A DNA stretch of 64,000 nt, from NCBI RefSeq assembly GCF_034057115.1, contig NZ_CP139195.1, positions 992,001 through 1,056,000 of the forward strand, read 5' to 3'. Below, piece after piece: positions 41,772-49,042 of the stretch; within the stretch, counting starts at the first letter, position 1; every line of letters begins with the position of its first letter. The DNA is from Pseudomonas sp. AN-1. Lineage in GTDB: Bacteria > Pseudomonadota > Gammaproteobacteria > Pseudomonadales > Pseudomonadaceae. The notes under the pieces were generated by a model. The model had not been told where the DNA came from. It saw only the letters and a program-made list of their open reading frames with translations, and did not search any database. The position numbers and the translations under genes were made by a program.

Positions 41772-42425
41772 ATGAAGCTCTATCTGTACGACCACTGTCC
41801 CTTCTGCGTGCGCGCCGAGATGGTCGCCCACTACAAGCAGGTGCCGGTCGAGCAGGTCTACCTGCTCAACGATGACGAGGCGAGCTGCTTCGCGCTGATC
41901 GGCGCCAAGCAGGTGCCGATCCTGCAGTTCGACGACGGCCGCGCCATGGGCGAGAGCCTGGACATCGCCCGCAGGCTGGACGAACTGGGCGATCCGGCGC
42001 GGCCGATCCGCCCGCACGGCGACTACCTGCCGATCCAGGAGCACATGAACCAGGTGCGCCTGGCCATCTGGTGCCTGCTGTTCCCCCGCGACATCGCCCT
42101 GGACCTGCCGGAGTTCGCCACGGCGGCGGCGCGCGACTACTTCCAGGCCAAGAAGGAGCAGATCATCCAGCGCCCATTCAGCCAGGCCCTGGCGGAAACC
42201 GCCGAGCACAAGGCCGCGGTCGAGGCGATGCTGGCCAGCCTGCCGCCCCTGCCGCTGCCCAGCGCCCACGGCGGCACCCTGGGCTGGGACGACGTGCTGC
42301 TCTACCCCGGCCTGCGCAACCTGAGCATGGTCAGGGATCTCGCCTTCCCGCCGGCGGTGCGCGCCTACGTCGACGAGGTCGCCCGCCTCACCGAGACCGC
42401 CACCTACTTCGAGCGGGCGATCTGA
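41772..42425 (+). CDS. grxB: Glutaredoxin 2
   Basis: 217 residues. Thioredoxin-fold N-terminus with CPFC at residues 9-12, cis-Pro motif KQVPILQ, and an all-alpha GST-like C-terminal domain, as in GrxB (E. coli 215 aa). It reduces protein disulfides and glutathione mixed disulfides. GAGGAGG precedes the start. It stands 32 bp after the channel gene and 2 bp before a small membrane-protein gene, so it appears to belong to the same operon. Confidence 0.93.
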   Translation: MKLYLYDHCPFCVRAEMVAHYKQVPVEQVYLLNDDEASCFALIGAKQVPILQFDDGRAMGESLDIARRLDELGDPARPIRPHGDYLPIQEHMNQVRLAIWCLLFPRDIALDLPEFATAAARDYFQAKKEQIIQRPFSQALAETAEHKAAVEAMLASLPPLPLPSAHGGTLGWDDVLLYPGLRNLSMVRDLAFPPAVRAYVDEVARLTETATYFERAI

Positions 42426-42427
42426 GC

Positions 42428-42664
42428 GTGCACATCTTCCTCGCCCGCGCCAGACTGGCCGCCGCCATCCTGCTGCCGGCCTGGCTGCTGATCACCCTGC
42501 TGCTCAAGCTGTGGCGGCCGGTGATCGCCGGCCGCCCCGAGTGGCAGGTGGCGGCGATCATCGTGCCGCAGATGATCGCCGGCATGGTGTTCGTCATCAT
42601 CCCCATCACCCAGGGCATCCTCGTCCGCCTCGCCGCCCGCCGGCAGGGCCTGAAGAACGACTGA
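42428..42664 (+). CDS. Small two-helix membrane protein, GTG start
   Basis: 78 residues from the GTG that begins 2 bp after the grxB stop. Two hydrophobic helices (LAAAILLPAWLLITLLL and VAAIIVPQMIAGMVFVIIPI) are separated by a charged turn, and the tail is basic. No named family is recognised. Codon pattern and tight placement between grxB and the kinase gene (7 bp) support a real gene. Confidence 0.7.
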   Translation: MHIFLARARLAAAILLPAWLLITLLLKLWRPVIAGRPEWQVAAIIVPQMIAGMVFVIIPITQGILVRLAARRQGLKND

Positions 42665-42671
42665 GCTTCCC

Positions 42672-44006
42672 ATGCACACTCTCGAACAACTGCGCCGCGG
42701 CGAACTGGCCGGCGCCCGCCGCCTCGACCTGTCCGCCGGGCTGACCGAGCTTCCCGACGAAATCCTCGCCCTCGCCGACAGCCTCGAGGTGCTCAACCTC
42801 TCCGGCAACCGCCTGCGCCATCTTCCGGACTGGCTGCCGCGGCTGGGCAAGCTGCGCATCCTGTTCTGCTCGGACAACCCCTTCGAGCAGGTGCCGGAAG
42901 TTCTCGGCGCCTGCGCCCAGCTGGAGATGGTCGGCTTCAAGGCCTGCCGGATCCGCGAGCTGCCGGCGGCCGCGCTGCCCGCCCGGCTGCGCTGGCTGAT
43001 CCTCACCGACAACGCCCTGGAGCGCCTGCCAGCCGAGCTGGGCAACTGCCAGCGCCTGCAGAAGATGGCGCTGGCCGGCAACCGCCTGACCGCGCTGCCG
43101 GACAGCCTGGCCGACCTGCAGCGCCTCGAGCTGCTGCGCATTTCCGCCAACCGCCTGGACAGCCTGCCCGGCTGGCTCACCGAGCTGCCGCGCCTGGCCT
43201 GGCTGGCCTTCGCCGGCAACCCGTGCAGCGACGCGCGCGAAGCGCAGGTGCTGGCCGAGCATCCGCTGCCGCCGATCGCCCGCGAGAGCATCGCACTGGG
43301 CGAGGTGCTCGGCCAGGGTGCCTCGGGGATCATCCAGCGCGCCGAGTGGCGCCTCGACGGCGAGACGGCGCAGCCGATGGCCGCCAAGCTGTTCAAGGGC
43401 CACGTCACCAGCGACGGCCTGGCGCACAGCGAGATGGCCGCCTGCCTGGCCGCCGGCGCGCATCCCAACCTGATCGGCGTCGCCGGCCCGCTGGCCGAGC
43501 AGGCCGGCGCCGCGCCCGGACTGCTGCTGGAACTGATCGACCCGGCCTTCCGGCCGCTGGCCGGGCCGCCGTCGCTGGCCAACTGCACCCGCGACTGCTA
43601 CCCGAGCGAGCGCCGCTTCGACCTCGACGAGGCGCTGCGCATCGCCCGCGGCGCGGCCGCGGCGGTCGCCCACCTGCACGGGCGCGGCATCCTGCACGGC
43701 GACCTGTACGCCCACAACCTGCTGGTCGACCCGGCCGGCGCCTGCCTGCTCGGCGACTTCGGCGCCGCCTCCTTCTTCGATCCCGCCAGCGCCCAGGGCC
43801 GGGCCCTGCAGCGCATCGAGGCGCGCGCCTTCGGCCATCTGCTGGAGGAGCTGCTGCAGCGCTGCCCCGAGGAGCGGCAGCCCGAGCGCCGGCACGCGCT
43901 GGCCGGGCTGAGCGAGCGCTGCCTGAGCCCGTGGGTCGGCGAGCGGCCGGACTTCGCCGAGATACTCGCCGCCCTGCAGGGGGAGCCGCCGGCTACCAGT
44001 GCCTGA
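42672..44006 (+). CDS. Leucine-rich-repeat protein kinase
   Basis: 444 residues. About seven LRR units at 15-200 (LxxLxLSGNRLxxLP pattern), then a eukaryotic-type kinase domain: Gly loop GQGASGII near 213, Lys in MAAKLFKG, catalytic loop HGDLYAHN (His342, Asp344, Asn349) and DFG (362-364). The usual HRD is HGD and the loop Lys is Tyr; the essential Asp and Asn are kept, so activity is possible but altered. No membrane helix is seen, so it is probably cytosolic, with the LRRs as a protein-binding sensor. It ends the efflux/channel/glutaredoxin operon and overlaps the convergent TSUP gene by 14 bp. Confidence 0.9.
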   Translation: MHTLEQLRRGELAGARRLDLSAGLTELPDEILALADSLEVLNLSGNRLRHLPDWLPRLGKLRILFCSDNPFEQVPEVLGACAQLEMVGFKACRIRELPAAALPARLRWLILTDNALERLPAELGNCQRLQKMALAGNRLTALPDSLADLQRLELLRISANRLDSLPGWLTELPRLAWLAFAGNPCSDAREAQVLAEHPLPPIARESIALGEVLGQGASGIIQRAEWRLDGETAQPMAAKLFKGHVTSDGLAHSEMAACLAAGAHPNLIGVAGPLAEQAGAAPGLLLELIDPAFRPLAGPPSLANCTRDCYPSERRFDLDEALRIARGAAAAVAHLHGRGILHGDLYAHNLLVDPAGACLLGDFGAASFFDPASAQGRALQRIEARAFGHLLEELLQRCPEERQPERRHALAGLSERCLSPWVGERPDFAEILAALQGEPPATSA

Positions 44007-44745
44007 CCAGCAGCTGGATGCCGGCCAGCAGCATGCCGGCGCGGGCGATGCGGTAGAACCACAGGTGGTTGACCTTGTCCTGCAGCCACAGCCCGGCCCA
44101 CACGCCCAGCGGCACGAAGGGCGCCAGGCTCAGGCTGATCAGCAGGTTGTCCCGGCTGAACTGGCCCAGCCAGGCATAGGGCACCAGCTTGACCGCGTTG
44201 GTGAGCAGGAAGAAGACGTTGATGGTGGCCACGTAGCGCACCTTGTCCAGCTGCTGCGGCAGCAGGTGCATCATGATCGGCGGGCCGCCGGCGTGGGCGA
44301 CGAAGCTGGTGAAGCCGGCCAGGGTGGACAGCAGGGTGCCCTTGCCCTTCGGCGGCGGCAGGCCGGGGCGCGGCTGCGCCGGCCTGAGCAGGTTGGCCAG
44401 CACGAAGGCCACGGCGATGCCGCCGATCAGCAGGCCGATCACCCGCTCGTTGAGCAACTCGAAGGTCAGCGAGCCGATCAGCACGCCGACCAGCGCCCCC
44501 GGCAGCATGATCCTCAGGTTGGCCAGATCCCACTTGCCGTAGTAGGCGCGCAGGCCGACCAGGTCGGCGACGCAGAGGATCGGCAGCATCACCGCCGCCG
44601 CCTGGGTCGGCGCCAGGCCCAGCGCCAGCAGCGGCACGGCGATGCCACCGAGGGCGCCGCCGAAGCCGCCCTTGGACAGGCCGGTGAGCAGGACGGCAGG
44701 CAGGCCGAAGAGCAGGAAATCGGTCAGGGACATCGGGGCATCCAT
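43993..44745 (-). CDS. TSUP (TauE/SafE) family permease
   Basis: 250 residues with about eight helices and the family motifs GLSKGGFGGALGGIAVPLLAL near the N-terminus and FTSFVAHAGGPPIMMHLLP in the second half. TSUP proteins move sulfite, sulfonates, sulfoacetate or related anions, so a sulfur role is plausible but no partner gene is adjacent. An alternative ATG four codons later (44733) is equally possible; neither has a clear ribosome site. Its 3' end overlaps the kinase gene. Confidence 0.88.
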   Translation of the reverse strand: MDAPMSLTDFLLFGLPAVLLTGLSKGGFGGALGGIAVPLLALGLAPTQAAAVMLPILCVADLVGLRAYYGKWDLANLRIMLPGALVGVLIGSLTFELLNERVIGLLIGGIAVAFVLANLLRPAQPRPGLPPPKGKGTLLSTLAGFTSFVAHAGGPPIMMHLLPQQLDKVRYVATINVFFLLTNAVKLVPYAWLGQFSRDNLLISLSLAPFVPLGVWAGLWLQDKVNHLWFYRIARAGMLLAGIQLLVRHW

Positions 44746-44882
44746 GGGCAGCGCAACGCGGGCCGCGCAGTGTAGCGCCTGGGCGGCGGGATTACAGAGG
44801 CGGCCGGACTATACTGGCCGAATACCGGACGCCGTCCCAGGGCGATTGCGTGACTGGCATCCGAGCTGACCAATCCGCTGTG

Positions 44883-44933
44883 GGGGCGAATTCATTCGCC
44901 CAAATGCCCCGCCAAGGCGAATGAATTCGCCCC
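44883..44933. repeat. Long palindromic repeat upstream of phhB (REP-like)
   Basis: Perfect 18-bp arms GGGGCGAATTCATTCGCC (44883-44900) and GGCGAATGAATTCGCCCC (44916-44933) flank a 15-nt loop. Each arm also contains a smaller self-complementary CGAATTCATTCG-like core. It lies in the 231-bp gap between the TSUP permease and phhB start sites. Repeats of this form recur in intergenic DNA of several Pseudomonas genomes. Confidence 0.75.
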
Positions 44934-44976
44934 TACGGACCGGGAGCCCCACCCTCCGAGAGCAGAGGTGCCCGCC

Positions 44977-45339
44977 ATGAACAGCCTGTCCCAAGCCCAC
45001 TGCGAGGCCTGCCGCGCCGATGCCCCACAGGTTTCCGAGAGCGAGCTGGCCGAGCTGATCCACGAGATCCCCGACTGGAGCATCGAGGTGCGCGACGGCG
45101 TCATGCAGCTGGAGAAGGTGTTCGCCTTCCCCGACTTCCAGCGCGCGCTGAACTTCACCAACGCAGTCGGCGCCCTCGCCGAGATGGAGGGCCACCACCC
45201 GGCGCTGCTCACCGAGTGGGGCAAGGTCACGGTGACCTGGTGGACCCACAAGATCGGCGGCCTGCACCGCAACGACTTCATCATGGCGGCGCGCACCGAC
45301 CACGCTGCGCAGCACGCCGAAGGCCACCGCCAGTCGTAG
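44977..45339 (+). CDS. phhB: Pterin-4a-carbinolamine dehydratase
   Basis: 120 residues from the ATG 8 nt after AGAGG; the GTG nine bases earlier overlaps that site. The core [25 protein letters not shown] split over residues 68-92 contains the conserved catalytic His pair and WWTH. PhhB regenerates the pterin cofactor of phenylalanine hydroxylase. The usual neighbours phhA and phhC are not here. A short Ala/His/Gln tail ends the protein. Confidence 0.92.
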   Translation: MNSLSQAHCEACRADAPQVSESELAELIHEIPDWSIEVRDGVMQLEKVFAFPDFQRALNFTNAVGALAEMEGHHPALLTEWGKVTVTWWTHKIGGLHRNDFIMAARTDHAAQHAEGHRQS

Positions 45340-45461
45340 CCGCCCGGCAGCCCGCCATGGACCAGGCAACCGAGCGGAACGGCAAGGCACAGGCCCACTC
45401 GCCTGGCGGGGGGAGTTTCCGGGTTAGAATGCCCGCCCCGCCTTCCGAGACCCGCTCCTCC

Positions 45462-46787
45462 ATGCCCGAGCCCCAGCGCCTGCGCCAGATCCTCGTCCTC
45501 GGCCTGCCGATCATCGGCGGCATGCTCAGCCAGAGCCTGATCAACCTGGTGGATGCGGCGATGGTCGGCCACCTGGGCGAAACGGCGCTGGCCGGGGTCG
45601 GCATCGGCAGCTACGCCAACTTCATGGTCATCGCCCTGGTCATGGGCCTGGGCTCCGGCGTGCAGGCGCTGGTGGCGCGCCGCCGCGGCGAAGGACGCCT
45701 GGCCGAAGTGGCCAGCCCGCTCAACGCCGGCCTGCTGCTCGCCCTGCTGGTCGGCCTGCCGCTGGGGCTGCTGTGCTGGTGGGCCGCGCCCTGGATCATC
45801 GACCTGCTGGCCGACGACCCGGCGGTGGCCGCCATCGGCCAAGACTACTTCCAGTGGCGGGTGCTGGCGGTCGCCGCGGTCGGCCTGAACTTCGCCTTCC
45901 GCGGCTTCTGGAACGGCAGCCACCGCTCGGGCATGTACATGCGCATCCTGCTCGGCATGCACCTGTTCAACGCCGCGCTCAGCTACTGCCTGATCCACGG
46001 CCGGCTCGGCCTGCCGGCCCTCGGCGCCGAGGGCTCCGGGCTGGGCACCTGCATCGCCCTCTGGCTCGGCTCGCTGGTCTACGCCGTGCAGACCTGGCGG
46101 GTGGCGCGCGGCGGCGGCTTCCTGCGCCAGCGCCCGCCGGCCATGGAGCTGCGCGTGCTGCTGCGCCTGGCGCTGCCCAACTCGCTGCACCAGTTCCTGT
46201 TCGCCACCGGCATCACCATCCTGTTCTGGATCATCGCGCAGATCGGCACCGCCGAGCTGGCGGTGGCCCACGTGCTGATCAACCTGACCCTGCTGCTGAT
46301 CCTGCCGGCCATCGGCCTGGGCATGGCGGCCACCACCCTGGTCAGCCACAGCCTCGGCGAGGGCGACGTGGAGGCGGCGCACCGCTGGGGCTGGGAGGTG
46401 GTGCGCATCGCCGCCTTCGGCCTGGCCCTGCTGGGCGTGCCGTTCTGGCTGTGCCCCGAGGCGATCCTCGGCCTGTTCGTCACCGATCCGGCGCTGATCG
46501 AGCTGGGCACCTTGCCGCTGCGCCTGACCGGGCTGGGCATGGTGCTGGACGCCGGCACCCTGGTGCTGACCCAGGCGCTGCTCGGCGCCGGCGCCAGCCG
46601 CACGGTGATGGCGATCAGCCTGGGCAACCAGTGGCTGGTGCTGCTGCCGCTGACCTACCTGCTCGGCCCCGTGCTCGGCTACGGCCTGCTGGCGATCTGG
46701 AGCCTGTACATCCTGCAGCGCGGCCTGGTGTCGGCGGTGTTCGGCCTGATGTGGCAGCGCCGCGCCTGGGCGCGCATCCAGCTGTAG
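45462..46787 (+). CDS. MATE-family multidrug efflux transporter
   Basis: 441 residues from the ATG of MPEPQRL; an in-frame ATG 11 codons earlier (45429) lies in a TTAGAAT that looks like a -10 box, so it is less likely. Twelve helices in two homologous halves, with QSLINLVDAAMVGHLG in the first and LPNSLHQFLFATGITILFW in the second. NorM/DinF-type proteins export cationic drugs by Na+ or H+ exchange. It appears to have its own promoter; a DUF2970 gene follows after 63 bp. Confidence 0.93.
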   Translation: MPEPQRLRQILVLGLPIIGGMLSQSLINLVDAAMVGHLGETALAGVGIGSYANFMVIALVMGLGSGVQALVARRRGEGRLAEVASPLNAGLLLALLVGLPLGLLCWWAAPWIIDLLADDPAVAAIGQDYFQWRVLAVAAVGLNFAFRGFWNGSHRSGMYMRILLGMHLFNAALSYCLIHGRLGLPALGAEGSGLGTCIALWLGSLVYAVQTWRVARGGGFLRQRPPAMELRVLLRLALPNSLHQFLFATGITILFWIIAQIGTAELAVAHVLINLTLLLILPAIGLGMAATTLVSHSLGEGDVEAAHRWGWEVVRIAAFGLALLGVPFWLCPEAILGLFVTDPALIELGTLPLRLTGLGMVLDAGTLVLTQALLGAGASRTVMAISLGNQWLVLLPLTYLLGPVLGYGLLAIWSLYILQRGLVSAVFGLMWQRRAWARIQL

Positions 46788-46850
46788 GGCGACTTGCGCA
46801 GCCCGGGAATGCGCACGAAGCTTGCTGCAGACCCCGCGAGAGAGGTGGCC

Positions 46851-47090
46851 ATGAACCAGCCCGACAAGCCCACCGACAAGCAGCACGAGCGCCCGCTCGG
46901 CCTGCGCCAGATGCTGCAGAGCGTGCTGGCCGCCGCCTTCGGCGTGCAGAGCAATCGCAACCGCCAGCGCGACTTCAGCCGTGGCAAGCCCAGTCACTTC
47001 ATCCTGCTCGGCCTGCTGTTCACCCTGCTGTTCGTGCTGCTGCTGTTCGGCGTGGTGCGCCTGGTGCTGAACCTCGCCGGGGCCGGCTAG
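46851..47090 (+). CDS. DUF2970 small membrane protein
   Basis: 79 residues from the ATG after GAGAGAGG. The family signature LRQMLQSVLAAAFGVQSNRNRQRDF is followed by one C-terminal membrane helix (about 52-72). The role is unknown. It is probably co-transcribed with the MATE gene. A perfect 24-bp palindrome spans its stop codon. Confidence 0.87.
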   Translation: MNQPDKPTDKQHERPLGLRQMLQSVLAAAFGVQSNRNRQRDFSRGKPSHFILLGLLFTLLFVLLLFGVVRLVLNLAGAG

Positions 47091-47100
47091 CCGGCCCCGG
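47077..47100. terminator. Perfect 24-bp palindrome over the DUF2970 stop
   Basis: CCGGGGCCGGCT is followed directly by its exact reverse complement. It sits between convergent genes (DUF2970 and a 38-residue minus-strand gene) and probably forms a stem at both 3' ends. No T-run is present. Confidence 0.5.
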
Positions 47101-47109
47101 TATCCCGGG

Positions 47110-47226
47110 TCACTGCTGGCTGACCCACATCAGCGCGGTGCTCACCGCGATCAGGATCAGGGCCAGTGCGGCCCGGGCGTCGGCCTTGCTGTCGGCGCGG
47201 TCGTGGCTGTCGTGCTCGTTCATCAT
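47110..47226 (-). CDS. 38-residue single-helix membrane protein
   Basis: A very short gene: two ATG codons in tandem, preceded by GGGGGGA 4-5 nt upstream. It encodes a charged N-terminus (NEHDSHDRADSKADAR) and one hydrophobic helix (AALALILIAVSTALMWV) ending in SQQ. Topology would be N-in with a C-terminal tail anchor. It fills an otherwise empty 297-bp gap between DUF2970 and the first diguanylate cyclase. Not recognised by name; expression is unproven. Confidence 0.6.
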   Translation of the reverse strand: MMNEHDSHDRADSKADARAALALILIAVSTALMWVSQQ

Positions 47227-47387
47227 CGATTCCCCCCGTGGGTCTGCTCCTCCTGAGTCAAGACCACTGCCGGCCGGCGCTCAAGGCCGCTGCCAGCATT
47301 CTGCCAGCAGCCATTTCCCGCCGCCTCGCCGCGGCCATGCTAGGCTTTGCGACAGACATCAGCTCACGAACCTGGCGGCGTCACGAC

Positions 47388-48959
47388 ATGCACCTCTCCA
47401 CCGAGTTCAGGATCGATCTGCGTCGCCTGATTCTGCTCCTGGCCGTGACGACCGCCCTGCTGACGCTGGCCAATACCTTCTATGCCAGCTATCAGGCGCA
47501 GCGCGTCCTGCTGATCCGCCAGACCCTGGAGGCCAACCGGGTCTACGCCAGCAAGCTCGCCGAGAGTACCGAAAGCCTGCTCGCGGCGGCACGCCAGCAG
47601 CTGGCCTACAGCGCCACCCACCTGGCGCCGCAGCTCGACCAGCCGCAGCAGCTGGCCATGGAGGCCGAGCGCCTGCGGCTGCAGACCGACAGCTTCAACT
47701 CCACCTTCATCGTCCGCGACGACCGCACCCTGCTCGCCGTCTCCCCCCCGACCCTGCACGGCGTGGGCGTCAGCATCGACAGCGACGGTGCCCGCGAGGC
47801 ACTGGAAAAGCGCGAGCCGCTGGTGAGCCGGCCCTTCATGTCGGCCAGCGGCCGGCTGATCATCGCCATCAGCCATCCGATCCACAGCAGCGACGGCCAC
47901 TACCGCGGCTATGTCGGCGGCGCCATCTACCTGCGCGAGGAGAGCGTGCTCGGCGCCCTGCTCGGCGAGCACTTCTACCGCGATGGCTCCTACCTGTACG
48001 TGGTCGACCGCCACGGGCAGGTCCTCTATCACCGCGACTCGGAGCGGGTGGGCGAAACCATGCGCTCCGATCCGGCGCTGGAGGCGGTGATCCGCGGCGA
48101 GAGCGGCAGCCGTCGGGTGATCAGCCGCCACGGCGTCGACATGCTGGCCGGCTATGCGCCGGTGCCCAGCACAGGCTGGGGCATAGTCGCCCAGCGGCCG
48201 ACCCAGGCCGCCCTGGCCGAGCTCAACGAGATGATGCTCGGCATCCTGGGCAACGCGATCCCGGTCTCGCTGCTCACCCTGCTGGGGCTGTGGTGGCTGT
48301 CGCGGCTGATCGCCCGGCCGCTCTGGCAACTGGCCAGCAACGCCCGCCACCTCGACTCGCAGGCGGCGGGCGAGCAGATCCGCCAGGTGCGCGCCTGGTA
48401 CTACGAGGCAGGCCAGCTCAAGCAGGCCCTGCTGGCGGGGCTGGCACAGTTCAGCCTGAAGATCGGCCAGCTCAACCTCGACTCGATCACCGACCCGCTG
48501 ACAGGGCTGCTCAACCGCCGCGGCATGCAGCTCGCCCTCGAACAGTGGCAGCTCAGCGGCCATGCCTATGCGGTGATCGCCATCGACATCGACCACTTCA
48601 AGGAGGTCAACGACCGCTTCGGTCACGATGTCGGCGACCAGCTGCTGCGCCACCTCGCCCAGTTGATGCAGCAGATCGCCCGCCAGGCCGACGTGCTGTG
48701 CCGCTTCGGCGGCGAGGAATTCGTCATGCTGCTGCCCCGCACCACCCTGGTCGACGCCTGCGGCGTGGCCGAGCGGCTGCGCCAGTGCGTGGCCGACAGC
48801 CCGAGTCCGGACGGCACCACGGTGACCATTTCCCTCGGCGTCGCCCATTGCCCCGACAGCCGCAACGGCACCGAGACGGTGCTGAAGAAGGCCGACCAGG
48901 CGCTCTACGCGGCCAAGCACCAGGGGCGCAACCGGGTGGTCATCGCCGGCGCAGCCTGA
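47388..48959 (+). CDS. Membrane diguanylate cyclase, first of a tandem pair
   Basis: 523 residues. TM1 (about 12-33) leads into a periplasmic dCACHE-type sensor (about 35-280, with GYVGGAIYLREES and MLAGYAPVPSTGWGIVAQRPT), TM2 (~283-305), a short linker and a GGDEF domain. The active site is GGEEF (441-445), and the inhibitory I-site RQAD (432-435) is intact, so product inhibition is expected. It makes c-di-GMP from GTP in response to an unknown periplasmic ligand. There is no EAL domain. It is followed 83 bp later by a close paralogue. Confidence 0.94.
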   Translation: MHLSTEFRIDLRRLILLLAVTTALLTLANTFYASYQAQRVLLIRQTLEANRVYASKLAESTESLLAAARQQLAYSATHLAPQLDQPQQLAMEAERLRLQTDSFNSTFIVRDDRTLLAVSPPTLHGVGVSIDSDGAREALEKREPLVSRPFMSASGRLIIAISHPIHSSDGHYRGYVGGAIYLREESVLGALLGEHFYRDGSYLYVVDRHGQVLYHRDSERVGETMRSDPALEAVIRGESGSRRVISRHGVDMLAGYAPVPSTGWGIVAQRPTQAALAELNEMMLGILGNAIPVSLLTLLGLWWLSRLIARPLWQLASNARHLDSQAAGEQIRQVRAWYYEAGQLKQALLAGLAQFSLKIGQLNLDSITDPLTGLLNRRGMQLALEQWQLSGHAYAVIAIDIDHFKEVNDRFGHDVGDQLLRHLAQLMQQIARQADVLCRFGGEEFVMLLPRTTLVDACGVAERLRQCVADSPSPDGTTVTISLGVAHCPDSRNGTETVLKKADQALYAAKHQGRNRVVIAGAA

Positions 48960-49042
48960 TCGGCTGCGGGTGCTACTGGGGGAAGGGACGCCGATGTGAT
49001 AAGGTCGCACGCTTTCCATGGATTGACTTCGCCGGCGCCGCA

